A stretch of 64,000 nucleotides of DNA. Source: Cyclobacteriaceae bacterium (GTDB lineage Bacteria > Bacteroidota > Bacteroidia > Cytophagales > Cyclobacteriaceae). Both the position numbers and the translations under genes were made by a program. Below, in pieces: positions 44,097 to 54,000 of this stretch (position 1 is the first letter of the stretch; each line of letters opens with the position of its first letter). The notes under the pieces were generated by a model. It saw only the letters and a program-made list of their open reading frames with translations, searched no databases and was not told the DNA's origin. The stretch is from NCBI GenBank assembly GCA_028285445.1, contig JANQPQ010000011.1, positions 110,894 through 174,893 on the forward strand, written 5' to 3'.

Positions 44097-45050
44097 CTAA
44101 TTTTGGGCCCTAATCGCCTCCGTAAGTTTAGGTATGATATCAAAAGCGTCTCCTACGATGCCATAGTCGGCCGCCTTAAAGAATGGTGCTTCTGGATCTT
44201 TATTGATCACAACAATGTATTTTGATGAGTTCACACCGGCCAAATGTTGAATTGCCCCGGAAATCCCTACAGCAATATATAAATTCGGAGCCACTTTTAC
44301 GCCGGTTTGGCCTACGTGTTCGTGGTGAGGGCGCCATTCCATATCAGACACTGGCTTGCTGCAACCCAGTCCCGCTCCTAGTGATTTAGCCAGATCTTCC
44401 AGTAGCCCCCAATGCTCTGGCCCCTTCATTCCTCTTCCACCCGATACTACAACCTCGGCCTCGGGAAGAAGTATATCCCCGGTAGCTTTTTCAGTAGAAA
44501 CAATTCTTGTTGTGAAATCGCTATCATCTAGGGTTGGCTGGAAAGGCTCAACTGACACTGAGTTTCCGCCTTCTGAAATTTGCGCAGCGTTCTTCTTAAT
44601 GGCAATAATTTTCTTTGCTTTGGTGAGCTCCTCAATACAAAACGCTTTCCCTGTATAAATGCTTCTTTTAACCTTGAAACCTGATGACGTCTCAGGCAGT
44701 TCAACAACGTTCGAGGCCAAACTCGCATCAACTTTGATGGCAACGCGTGCTGAAACCGGCGCACCCAATGAAGAGTTTGCAAGTACCATAATATCGGCAC
44801 CTACATGATCCATAGCCTGTGCTATTACTGAAGAGTAGGCCTTAATCACTCCCTGGTTCAATCTCTCGTCCGAAGCGTGGAGCACTTTGGTTGCACCATA
44901 TCCCCCGAGAGCTTCTAATTCCGAAGTATCAACAGACCCCAAAGCGATAGCTACTACCTCTCCGCCAATTCCCGCGGCATAGGCAATGGCTTCAAGGGAT
45001 GTCTTCTTTACTTTACCATCTGCGCTTTCAACAAAAACTAATATGCTCAT
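44097..45050 (-). CDS. etfA: Electron transfer flavoprotein subunit alpha
   Basis: A 317-residue FAD-binding subunit that receives electrons from acyl-CoA dehydrogenases and passes them to the ETF:quinone oxidoreductase. The C-terminal FAD domain shows VVSGGRGMKGPEHW, GLGCSKPVSD, VGQTGVKVAPNLYIAVGISGAIQHLAG and NKDPEAPFFKAADYGIVGD. All these match the family. It follows etfB with 18 bases between. Confidence 0.97.
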   Translation of the reverse strand: MSILVFVESADGKVKKTSLEAIAYAAGIGGEVVAIALGSVDTSELEALGGYGATKVLHASDERLNQGVIKAYSSVIAQAMDHVGADIMVLANSSLGAPVSARVAIKVDASLASNVVELPETSSGFKVKRSIYTGKAFCIEELTKAKKIIAIKKNAAQISEGGNSVSVEPFQPTLDDSDFTTRIVSTEKATGDILLPEAEVVVSGGRGMKGPEHWGLLEDLAKSLGAGLGCSKPVSDMEWRPHHEHVGQTGVKVAPNLYIAVGISGAIQHLAGVNSSKYIVVINKDPEAPFFKAADYGIVGDAFDIIPKLTEAIRAQN

Positions 45051-45068
45051 TCCTTTACTTTATCCGGT

Positions 45069-45809
45069 TTATAAAACTTTCGCGTCGTTTTTAAGCAGGT
45101 CGACTAATTCTCCTACATTTTCCGCATCAATCATCTTCACTTCTCCCTTTTCGGGTGGTAGCTCAAAGCTTTGCAATTGCGAACCCTGCTCGTCACTTGA
45201 TGGCTCCACTACTGCCAATGGCTTGGTCCTGGCACTCATGATGCCTCTCATATTGGGTATTCTCCATTCTGCAATTGGCTCTTGACAACCAGCTACCAGC
45301 GGAAGTTGTGATTCTACCTGCTCTTTGCCACCCTCAATTTCTCTTGCCATCTTAACGGTGTCGCCGTCTAGTTCCAGTTTCATAACAGGTGAAATAGAAG
45401 GCATTCCAAGCATCTCCCCCACCATGCCATGAACCATACCGCCATTGAAATCAATAGATTCCCGGCCCATCAAAATGAGGTCGTATTGGTTTTCCTGAGC
45501 GATGGCAGCAATTTGCTTTGCTACGAATAGCGAGTCGCTGGGTTCAGCATTTACCCTAATAGCATCGTCTGCCCCAATAGCCAAAGCCTTCCGAATAGTT
45601 GGGTCTGACTCCGGGCCACCGACATTCAAAGCCGTAACAGAAGCTCCATGAGTTTCTTTAAGTTCAACCGCCCGGGCCAACGCGTAATCGTCATAGGGTC
45701 CAATGACGTATTGAACACCGTTACCGTCGAATTTCGTGTTATTTTCTGTAAAAGATATTTTGGAAGTTGTATCCGGAACGTGGGTAATACAAACTAGAAT
45801 TTTCATCAA
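45069..45809 (-). CDS. etfB: Electron transfer flavoprotein subunit beta
   Basis: A 246-residue subunit that binds AMP and forms the ETF heterodimer. It begins KILVCITHVPDTTSKI, followed by GPYDDYALARAVELKE and the conserved AMP-binding LILMGRESIDFNGGMVHGMVGEMLG region (shown in part by those residues), and ends in the usual C-terminal arm. The operon etfB-etfA-bifunctional nuclease reads leftward. Confidence 0.97.
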   Translation of the reverse strand: MMKILVCITHVPDTTSKISFTENNTKFDGNGVQYVIGPYDDYALARAVELKETHGASVTALNVGGPESDPTIRKALAIGADDAIRVNAEPSDSLFVAKQIAAIAQENQYDLILMGRESIDFNGGMVHGMVGEMLGMPSISPVMKLELDGDTVKMAREIEGGKEQVESQLPLVAGCQEPIAEWRIPNMRGIMSARTKPLAVVEPSSDEQGSQLQSFELPPEKGEVKMIDAENVGELVDLLKNDAKVL

Positions 45810-45934
45810 CTGGTAATTAATTACGTTAGGATATTTCTGAAATTTTGGGCGAATTTAACCAATATTGAGGAAAAAGAATGAGACTGAAGAAACTATGTTA
45901 ATTTAGTTTAACTCCATCCTCCAAAAAGCTAAAC

Positions 45935-46255
45935 ATGTCCCAATCTCGACTGGAAATATTGCTTGAACAGCTAGTTGAAGAGCCGAACGACCCTTTCAAT
46001 TTGTACGCTGTGGGCCTGGAGTATCTAAAGAATGATAAACCGAAAGCGCTAACTTATTTTGAGCAGTTGTTACACGATCATCCTACTTACATACCAACCT
46101 ATTACCAAATGGCGAAACTTCTTGAGGAGAGCGGAGATTTGGAACGAGCGAAAAGCATCTATCTGGAAGGAATAGAAAAGGCCGGAGTGCAGAATGATCT
46201 GAAAGCCCAGCAGGAATTACGAAACGCTTACAACGAGCTATTATTCGACTTTTGA
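45935..46255 (+). CDS. Small TPR-repeat protein
   Basis: A 106-residue soluble protein built of about three TPR units (DPFNLYAVGLEYLKNDK, YIPTYYQMAKLLEESGD, AKSIYLEGIEKAG). TPR proteins mediate protein contacts. No other domain is present. It stands alone, divergent from etfB and convergent with the DUF3137 gene 6 bases away. Confidence 0.85.
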   Translation: MSQSRLEILLEQLVEEPNDPFNLYAVGLEYLKNDKPKALTYFEQLLHDHPTYIPTYYQMAKLLEESGDLERAKSIYLEGIEKAGVQNDLKAQQELRNAYNELLFDF

Positions 46256-46261
46256 CTTAAT

Positions 46262-47239
46262 CTAGCGCTTAGTCCAGATGCGGTGGTTGAGGTTTAAATC
46301 TTCAACGATGCCAGTGAATAGTAGCAGATAATCGAAATTACTTTTGATGAATTTAAAATCTGTGATTGGCTTAAAAATTCGGGGTTCGAACAAATTCTTT
46401 TTGAGTGAAATAGCAATATTCACGTTCGATTCTACGAAGGATACGTGAACTTTTGATCTGGTCTTTCGCTTAAATTCCAGCATTCTTTGCATCAGGGAGG
46501 TGGATAGAATGTACCTGGCCTCTATCTGGTCGTATCCGTAAACAGCAAATTCTCTTTCAAAATCCGGATCCTCCAGCTTTATCAAGTCACCATGAGATTT
46601 CTTCATGGTTTGGAATCTCTGCCCAAACTTTCCGAATGTCTTTTCCCAGGTATCGGGAAAGAGGAAGACGGCGGTTTTGAAGTGTTTGTTAAAATCGGCA
46701 ATGAAGAAAACGCCTTTGAAGATTGTGTGCCAGCTGGTTTTCTTGGAACCATTGCTAGTACTCTCAGTTTTATATTCGCTGTGAAGCTCTGAGAAGGAAA
46801 TTTCAGTTTCACCAAGTCTGCCAGCTATGTAGTCCTCCCCCCGATAACGATCAACCCTTTTCTTGAAGATCTTACTACGATCATAATGATGCCTGGGGAT
46901 TTTGTCCTCAGGCCGGTAGTTGAGATCATCGCTAAGAAATGAAATGATATTACCAATGATGCGCGATTTAAACTGCTTTCTAAACTTCATCGAAAAAAAA
47001 TAGTGAGCAGCGCCATATGCGCCCACGGCCAAGAAGCCTACAATGAAGGCCCAATCCACGTTGCCATCTGAGACAGTTCCACTTAATAGTAAGAGAATAA
47101 TGCCACCCGCAACTACGATGATGATTAGTAGCGCCTTAAGCAATTTCGACCTAACCACTTTCCTCTCCTTCTCCAACTCTGCCAATTTAGGCATAAGGTC
47201 GCTGCTGAAGAATTCCTTGAATTCCGCGTCGGTCTTCAC
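46262..47239 (-). CDS. DUF3137 membrane protein
   Basis: A 325-residue protein with two membrane segments near the N-terminus (LLKALLIIIVVAGGIILLLL and WAFIVGFLAVGAYGAAHYFF) and a cytoplasmic domain of about 230 residues of the DUF3137 (galanin-like-annotated) type, with GETEISFSELHSEYKTE and GVFFIADFNKHFKT. Such genes nearly always follow lemA, as here with 12 bases between. The function of the pair is unknown. Confidence 0.85.
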   Translation of the reverse strand: MKTDAEFKEFFSSDLMPKLAELEKERKVVRSKLLKALLIIIVVAGGIILLLLSGTVSDGNVDWAFIVGFLAVGAYGAAHYFFSMKFRKQFKSRIIGNIISFLSDDLNYRPEDKIPRHHYDRSKIFKKRVDRYRGEDYIAGRLGETEISFSELHSEYKTESTSNGSKKTSWHTIFKGVFFIADFNKHFKTAVFLFPDTWEKTFGKFGQRFQTMKKSHGDLIKLEDPDFEREFAVYGYDQIEARYILSTSLMQRMLEFKRKTRSKVHVSFVESNVNIAISLKKNLFEPRIFKPITDFKFIKSNFDYLLLFTGIVEDLNLNHRIWTKR

Positions 47240-47251
47240 TTCAGAAAGAAA

Positions 47252-47809
47252 TTAAGAATTGAAAAGATCCTTGGCGCTAACGTTTGCACGTTCTGCTTCA
47301 GGGATTTCAAACACATGTTTGGTCTTGTATCCAAACATGCCCGCAACAATACTATTGGGAAATACCTGGATAGCGTTGTTATAGTCCGTAACGGCAGAGT
47401 TGAAAAAACGCCGAGCCGCAGATATTTGCTCCTCGGCCTCGTTCCACGAACCCTGTAGTTGCAGGAAATTGGTATTTGCTTTTAAGTCGGGATAATTTTC
47501 TACAGCCACCATAATTCCTCCCATCTTGGAGGTAATCTTGTTTTCAACTTCCACGCGCTGATCATCCGAGATATTACCTGAAGTGGCCTGAGTTCTTAGC
47601 TCGGTAACCTCAGTAAGCAGATTAGCTTCGTGTTGCATGTACTGCTTTACTGTCTCTACCAGGTTCGGAATTAAGTCATAACGTTTTTTGAGCATGACAT
47701 CAATTGACCCAAAAGCGTTGTCTACCTGATTCTTCTTTCGAACTAAGGTATTGTAGATGAAAACGAACATGAGCAGCAACACTGCTCCTATTCCAATGCC
47801 GATTAACAT
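47252..47809 (-). CDS. lemA: LemA family protein
   Basis: A 185-residue protein with one N-terminal membrane helix (IGIGIGAVLLLMFVFIYNTLV) and the LemA helical domain (KKNQVDNAFGSIDVMLKKRYDLIPNLVETV, with the usual RxDLIPNL motif seen as KRYDLIPNL). LemA proteins sit on the inner membrane with most of the protein exposed; their role is not settled. It lies directly upstream of the DUF3137 gene. Confidence 0.95.
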   Translation of the reverse strand: MLIGIGIGAVLLLMFVFIYNTLVRKKNQVDNAFGSIDVMLKKRYDLIPNLVETVKQYMQHEANLLTEVTELRTQATSGNISDDQRVEVENKITSKMGGIMVAVENYPDLKANTNFLQLQGSWNEAEEQISAARRFFNSAVTDYNNAIQVFPNSIVAGMFGYKTKHVFEIPEAERANVSAKDLFNS

Positions 47810-47865
47810 AGTTAGATAATTAGGTTGAAATGGAAATTACCGATAATACTGCTTTTAAGCAATGG

Positions 47866-48855
47866 CTACATTGTCAAGACCACTTTTCCGACCGTAGTTC
47901 GGCTTTTTTGCTCCTCGAAGGCCTTCGCAAACTCCTGAATTGGGTTCTCGGAGGCGATTAGTGGTTCTATCTTTTTCTCCTCCACAAACTTTACCATGGC
48001 TATAAATTCTTCGTCATTGCCCATAGTTGTTCCTCGTAGGGCCAATTGCTTCCAAAACATTGTGAATAAATCTAATTTGGCAGGCAACCCGTTGGAAGCA
48101 CCATAAAAAACCAATTTACCGTTCGGTTTAAGTATTCTTATTAGGTCATTCAGCTGCTCACCACCCGCGCTGTCAATAATCACATCGAACCCACCGGAGG
48201 ATCGAGCCTCCTTTGTCCAATTTTGAATCTTGTAGCTGTGGCCAGATATGGCGCCCATTTCTTTGGCCTTTGCAATCTTGTTGTCGTCTCCGCTACTAAC
48301 TGCCGTTTCAGCGCCACTTGCTATGGAGTATTGAAAGGCAAACTGAGCTACGCCACCTCCAAATCCTGAAATTAGCACACGCTTATTTTCGTCTATTTTA
48401 CCCTGGGTGAAAACTGCTCGGTATGCAGTCAGGCCAGCTAAGGGCAATGCTGCTGCCTTTTCAAAACCAAGGTGACCAGGCTTGATCGCTAGTCGATCAA
48501 CGTCAACCACAATTCTCTCAGCAAAGGTGCCGGCTGTTGGCATTCCCAAAATATTATAATCTGCGCCTTGCACCCTTGGATTATTGCCCCAGTTGATGTT
48601 GGGATTAATAATAACCTCTTTTCCTTCCCAGTGTTTATGAGCTTCATCTGCAACTTCAACCACGGTGCCAGCACCATCAGAACCTAATATGCAGGGATAG
48701 ACTATTCCAGGGTATTTTTCCTCAAGAATCCATTGATCCCTTTTGTTTAAGGCGGCAGCCCTAATGGCTACCAAGGCCTTTCTGGGCCTAAGAATAGGCT
48801 CGTCCGTTGTTACTAACTCAAGATTACCGGGTGATTGGAGTTGGAGAGCTTGCAT
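47866..48855 (-). CDS. Zinc-independent medium-chain dehydrogenase / quinone oxidoreductase-like protein
   Basis: A 329-residue medium-chain reductase. The GroES-like domain is at the N-terminus (KALVAIRAAALNKRDQWI, CILGSDGAGTVVEV), then the NADP-binding fold (RVLISGFGGGVAQFAFQYS, DVIIDSAGG). The catalytic and structural zinc ligands of alcohol dehydrogenases are missing, which fits the quinone-oxidoreductase-like group. The substrate is unknown. It is followed by lemA on the same strand, with 56 bases between. Confidence 0.9.
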   Translation of the reverse strand: MQALQLQSPGNLELVTTDEPILRPRKALVAIRAAALNKRDQWILEEKYPGIVYPCILGSDGAGTVVEVADEAHKHWEGKEVIINPNINWGNNPRVQGADYNILGMPTAGTFAERIVVDVDRLAIKPGHLGFEKAAALPLAGLTAYRAVFTQGKIDENKRVLISGFGGGVAQFAFQYSIASGAETAVSSGDDNKIAKAKEMGAISGHSYKIQNWTKEARSSGGFDVIIDSAGGEQLNDLIRILKPNGKLVFYGASNGLPAKLDLFTMFWKQLALRGTTMGNDEEFIAMVKFVEEKKIEPLIASENPIQEFAKAFEEQKSRTTVGKVVLTM

Positions 48856-48924
48856 GGCGATTCAACATAGAATTAAGTCTGAATCTATTTCAAATTCAGT
48901 TGAATTCAAATTGAAGTTACAGGT

Positions 48925-49842
48925 CTAGAAATAGCGCCGCTTGAGTATCTGCCTACCAAATGGCGCCATGTCAAGAGATACCATCAATTCATGGGTACCA
49001 AAATTGGAAGTAATTAGGGTGTTGGTGGGCAACTCAAATGAATAACCCAGCCTAAGTTTGTCACTTAATTCTACCTGTGTATTTACACCAATGGAATTGA
49101 GATTCCTTAAAGTGACGCCCGCCCAAACAAACTCCCCAAAAAGGAAACTACCGGTTAAATCAAGAGAGGCCGGGGAGCTTTCAACTACCTTTAACAGGAA
49201 TGAAGGTTTGAGTTTTACGAAGTTGCTCACGGTGAGGAGCACTCCACCAGCAAAGTAGTAGTGCTGATTGTACCTGGTACTGCTCATCACCCCATCATTC
49301 ACTTCTATATTTAATATTCTTGGTACAGAACCACCCAAATAAAATTTCTCACTCATAAGAAAAAGGCCGGCTCCAAAATTCGGTTTGGTGAAATTCTCAT
49401 CCACTGGTTGGAAGCTAGCATCGTTAACAAACTCAAGATTCAGCTCATCGTAGTTGTATTGGTAATTGATGATGCTACTTTGGATGCCGAAGGATAATCG
49501 GGTATTTCCGAAATCTATCTTGTAAGAATATGAAACATGTACTTCAGTATTGTTATTCACCCCGAGGCGATCGTTAATTGCCATAAATCCCAATCCTACT
49601 TTATTACCAGCAATGGAGCTATGTATTAAGGCTGTGTTGGTAACTGGTGCACCTTCTAATCCAATCCATTGGGCTCGGGAAATTACGGCGGCATTTAGAA
49701 TGTTATGGGCGCCAGCGTAGGCCGGGTTTATAATCAATTGATTAAAGAGATACTGATTATACAGTGGATCCTGCTGGCCCTGAGCATAATGACAACCGAT
49801 TAAAAGCAGTGCTACGGTAATAGTTCTATATAGCTTTTTCAT
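48925..49842 (-). CDS. PorP/SprF-family type IX secretion membrane protein
   Basis: A 305-residue outer-membrane protein of the PorP/SprF family. The signal (LLIGCHYAQGQQ region) is followed by the family opening DPLYNQYLFNQLIINPAYAG, then SRAQWIGLEGAP and a barrel ending APFGRQILKRRYF. In Flavobacterium, SprF is needed to export SprB, which has a type B sorting domain. The gene directly upstream here (2 bases apart) encodes a protein with exactly that type of C-terminal domain, so this protein is probably its dedicated partner. Confidence 0.94.
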   Translation of the reverse strand: MKKLYRTITVALLLIGCHYAQGQQDPLYNQYLFNQLIINPAYAGAHNILNAAVISRAQWIGLEGAPVTNTALIHSSIAGNKVGLGFMAINDRLGVNNNTEVHVSYSYKIDFGNTRLSFGIQSSIINYQYNYDELNLEFVNDASFQPVDENFTKPNFGAGLFLMSEKFYLGGSVPRILNIEVNDGVMSSTRYNQHYYFAGGVLLTVSNFVKLKPSFLLKVVESSPASLDLTGSFLFGEFVWAGVTLRNLNSIGVNTQVELSDKLRLGYSFELPTNTLITSNFGTHELMVSLDMAPFGRQILKRRYF

Positions 49843-49844
49843 GA

Positions 49845-51020
49845 TTATCGCCTTAATACCAGGAATCCTGTTTCGGGATCACTGCCGTCGTTTTTATCGA
49901 TGGTATAATAGTATGTACCGTCAGCCAAAGGCCCGGTTGTAGCCACATTTCCGTCACCTCGGAATACGTTTTGCTGATTATCGTAATCTTTCATTTCGAA
50001 GACGAGATCGCCCCACCTGTTGTAGATCCTCACGTCATTTCCGGGAAAGAAAGTGATGTTTACAATTTTGAGAAACTCATGAAGGCCATCGTTGTTGGGA
50101 GACACCGCATTGAATACCGAAATGGAATTAACCTCGCCAGACAATAGTGCTTTGCCAATGGCAAATACTGTAGCCATGGATTCCAGTTCGCTGGTAACAA
50201 AACCATCAGTTAAATCTCCTGAGATAGATGTTTGACCGAGGCTGACAAATGCATCGTTAACTGTGGGGGCGGCAACTACAAGCGCCCTGGTAACGTCTTC
50301 CAGGAAGGCCTCATTCGCGATCGCCAGCGCAACTGCTGAGCCATCAAAAGCGCCAGCCGCCAAATCCATTTGCCAGTAGCGATTTGATGAGACTTCGGCA
50401 AATGATCCATCTGTATTTGTATTGGTGTTCGGCTCCACTACAGTGAAGCCAATCTCCGGGTTGGTTCCTTTTACGTCTACCAATTCAATTGGCAGGTACA
50501 AACCGTTTGCTCCCAGCGGATAAAGCTTATTACCGGTTCCTCGATGGTAAATTGGACCGTTGACAAACGATAAGTCTGACCCACCGGTGATTACTGCCCC
50601 ATCTTCGAAAATTATTCGAGCCCCATTTACCGATGTTAGCACGCCTTCTGTGAGCATTAGTTCACTTTGGATAGTAATATCAGCTTCAAACAACTTCTCC
50701 CCTCCACCGGTAATGGCTAATGTTGTGAATGATTGATCATTGTGATTTACCGTTTGGGGGTTACTGCTGTTTAGCGTAAGCGAACCCATGCCCGCATTGT
50801 AGGTACTATTGTTTCTCCAGGTACCTGAGATGATAAGGTTTCCATTGTTGGTAATAGTACCATTATTGACCAGGTCCTCCCCTACTGAGAAAACCGTGTT
50901 GCTAAGGATTGATATTTGGGCTCCACTATTATAGAGCGACTGGCCAAAGGAAGTGGTGGTGATTACCAGCAATCCCAGTAATAGACTTAGAAGTCGGTTA
51001 TTCAATTCTTGGGCGTTCAT
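49845..51020 (-). CDS. Secreted protein with a gliding-motility (CHU_C, type B) C-terminal domain
   Basis: A 391-residue protein if it starts at the ATG at 51020, which gives the signal LLSLLLGLLVITTTSFGQ. A frame extending to 51086 would overlap the upstream gene and push the signal inward, so it is not used. The middle is beta-rich (NTVFSVGEDLVNNGTITNNGNLIISG). The last ~90 residues are the type IX sorting domain type B: NAVSPNNDGLHEFLKI, VRIYNRWGDLVFEM and GTYYYTIDKND. This domain directs export and surface attachment in gliding Bacteroidota. It lies between the repeat protein and PorP/SprF in one operon. Confidence 0.9.
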   Translation of the reverse strand: MNAQELNNRLLSLLLGLLVITTTSFGQSLYNSGAQISILSNTVFSVGEDLVNNGTITNNGNLIISGTWRNNSTYNAGMGSLTLNSSNPQTVNHNDQSFTTLAITGGGEKLFEADITIQSELMLTEGVLTSVNGARIIFEDGAVITGGSDLSFVNGPIYHRGTGNKLYPLGANGLYLPIELVDVKGTNPEIGFTVVEPNTNTNTDGSFAEVSSNRYWQMDLAAGAFDGSAVALAIANEAFLEDVTRALVVAAPTVNDAFVSLGQTSISGDLTDGFVTSELESMATVFAIGKALLSGEVNSISVFNAVSPNNDGLHEFLKIVNITFFPGNDVRIYNRWGDLVFEMKDYDNQQNVFRGDGNVATTGPLADGTYYYTIDKNDGSDPETGFLVLRR

Positions 51021-51033
51021 ACAAAGAATTGAT

Positions 51034-54000
51034 CTAGTTGATAATATTGACGTTGCTACTCCTCGAGATTTCGAGCCACTTATCAAGTACCCCGTCGTAG
51101 ATTAGATGTAATACCCTGTTTGTCGTTAGGCCGAAATCTACTCCACCTGCCAAAATGAAGCGGTTGTTGGCCGTAGTATTCAAAGAGGCAATAATATTAA
51201 TCCCAGCTGTTCCTCCAGCCCCAATCAAAAACACCTCTTGTCCATCGTCACCAGGATTCATGGTCAACACAGATGTGCCCGCAGTTGAGGAAGTTAATCT
51301 AACAACTCTTCGAGTTGGCTTTGCTAGATTGAGATTCGATCCGCTAAGGTTCTGAAAACCATTCCCTGGGGTAGAAAATGCGCCATTTATTTCAGTTGAG
51401 CCATTTACATCCAATCTAGCACTTGGCGAATTCGTGCCAATACCTACGTTTCCGCTAACATCTACTACCAGTCGGTCATTGGTCCCAAGAGAACCCCAGT
51501 CAGAGAGCTTAAATTTATCTCCATCACTATTGTCGATTCCTAGTACAAAGTTGTTTCCGGCAACATTGAAATTCATGGCGGCATCTCCAGTGCTATTTTG
51601 TTCAAGTCGAAGTATAGGCGTTGTGAGGATAGTACTTACTCCGAGGTTCAGTCTGCTGGTGGTTGTGGTAGTGCCCACACTAACATTACCCCCGGTATTG
51701 AAGTTGATGTTGGCTCCGGAGTTTGTCCATTGGGATGCTATCGCTGAAAGATCAGTATCATTGTTACTTCCTGCCTCCGTTATTCTCAATGTGTTTCCAA
51801 TTAAAGATGTATTGGTAATTATCTCATTTGTAGTGCTGGCATCAGCATCGTTAACTAATGCGGCTAAATTGGTGTCCGTTGTAAGGCCCGCTTCCGTAAT
51901 CCTCAGAGTAGTACCGCTCAACGCAACATTGGTAATAATTTCGTTGGAGGTTGAAGCGTCAGCATCATCTACGAGACTAGCCAAATCAGTATTTCTCGTA
52001 ACACCTGCCTCTGTAATCCTCAATGTTGTGCCGCTTAAGGCTATGGCGTCAATTGTTTCATTCGTAACACTGGCGTCAGCGTCGTTTACTGCATCTGTGA
52101 AACTTCCACCTCCATTGGAGAGCGTAACTAAGCTACCTACTTTGGCTATTGTTTGAATCTCGTTATTTGGGTTGTTGTCTGCATCATCTACTCCATCCTG
52201 TATCACACTCAGATCAACAGTGTTGGCCCCTTGAATTGAAAGATTCGTACCAGACAATCCAAGGGATTGAATCTCATTGCCAGGATTGTTATCCGCGTCG
52301 TCTACATCATCAGTAAAACTGCCACCGCTATTAGAGAGCGTCACAAGGTTGCCTACTTTATTGATGGTTTGTAATTCGTTGCTAGCATCATTATCTGCGT
52401 CATCCACTCCATCCTGAATTGAGGATAGGTCAACAGTATTGCCTCCGGAAATTGTGAGGTTGGTTGTATTTAGACTCAAAGATTGGATCTCATTAGCCGG
52501 ATTGTTATCGGCGTCGTCCACATCATCAGTAAAACTGCCACCACTATTAGACAGCGTCACGAGGCTGCCTACTTTATTGATGGTCTGCAATTCGTTGCTG
52601 GCATCATTATCTGCATCGTCAACGCCATCTTGAATTGAGGATAGGTCGACAGTATTGCCGCCGGAAATTGTGAGATTGGTGGTATTTAGGCTCAGTGATT
52701 GAATCTCATTGGCAGGATTGTTATCGGCGTCGTCTACATCATCAGTAAAACTGCCACCGCTATTAGAGAGCGTCACAAGACTACCTACTTTATTGATGGT
52801 TTGTAACTCGTTGCTAGCATCATTGTCGGCATCATCTACTCCATCCTGAATAGAGGATAGGTCAACAGTATTGCCGCCAGTAATGGTGAGGTTAGTGCCA
52901 AGCACTGTTAATGTTTGATTATCAGTGTTAGTCCCCGCAAAAGGTGATAGGTCTATTGGCGTTGCACTACCATTATTTGTAATGGTTAGCGTGTTACCGC
53001 TAAGATTCAAATCTTGAATCTCATTCGTTGCGCTGGCATCAGCGTCATTGACTTCATCAGTAAAGCTGCCACCACTATTAGAGAGTGTCACCAGACTGCC
53101 TACCTTACTTATTGTCTGTAATTCGTTGCTCACATCATTGTCAGCATCATCCACTCCATCCTGAATTGAAGATAGATCAACGGTATTTCCACCTGAGATT
53201 GTGAGATTGGTTGTATTTAGGCTCAGTGATTGGATCTCATTGGACGGATTGTTATCCGCGTCGTCCACATCATCAGTAAAACTGCCACCGCTATTAGAAA
53301 GTGTAACTAAACTTCCTACTTTACTAATTGTTTGTAGCTCGTTACTGGCGTTGTTGTCAGCATCATCAACACCATCTTGGATTACTGAAAGATTTACAGT
53401 GTTGCCGCTCGAAATGGTTAGATCTGTTCCAAGAAGGCTAATAGACTGCAGTTCGTTACTTGCATCATTATCCGCATCATCAACTTCGTCTGTAAAACTG
53501 CCGCCTCCATTAGAAAGAGACACTGTGCTGCCTGCCTTAGTTAGCGTTTGTAATTCATTGGTTGCATCGTTATCAGCGTCATCAACACCATCTTGAATTG
53601 GTGTCAGGTCGAGGGTATTTCCTCCGGAGATTGCCAGGTTTGTACCTGCCAGCGACAGCGTTTGATTATCAGTATTTGTACCCATAAATGGAGCCAAGTC
53701 AATGTCGGTAGCAGAGCCATTGTTAGTGATGCTCAAAAGATTTCCAGATAATTGCAGGTCCTGAATCTCGTTGGTAGCGTCACTATCAGCGTCATCAACA
53801 TTTATAGTTGTTCCGGTACCACCACTAATCGATAAGCTAACATCGCTGCCAGTTTTTGACTGAGAAAGACCTTGACTATCTGTGTTGGTATAAGTTGATA
53901 GATCGATATCGGTAGCAGATCCGTTATTGGTTATTGAGAGTATATCTCCCAGTAACTGTAGATCTTGTATCTCATTTACCGGATCAGCATCGCCATCTCC

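Noticed and set aside
51434..52156. A 240-residue open frame on the plus strand within the repeat protein gene
   Set aside because: It is the mirror of the Asp/Asn/Ser-rich repeats; it has a Leu/Val/Ser-rich low-complexity translation and no signal or motif.
52089..53699. CRISPR array or non-coding satellite
   Set aside because: The 216-base repeats are in frame, contiguous without unique spacers, and encode a conserved protein pattern.
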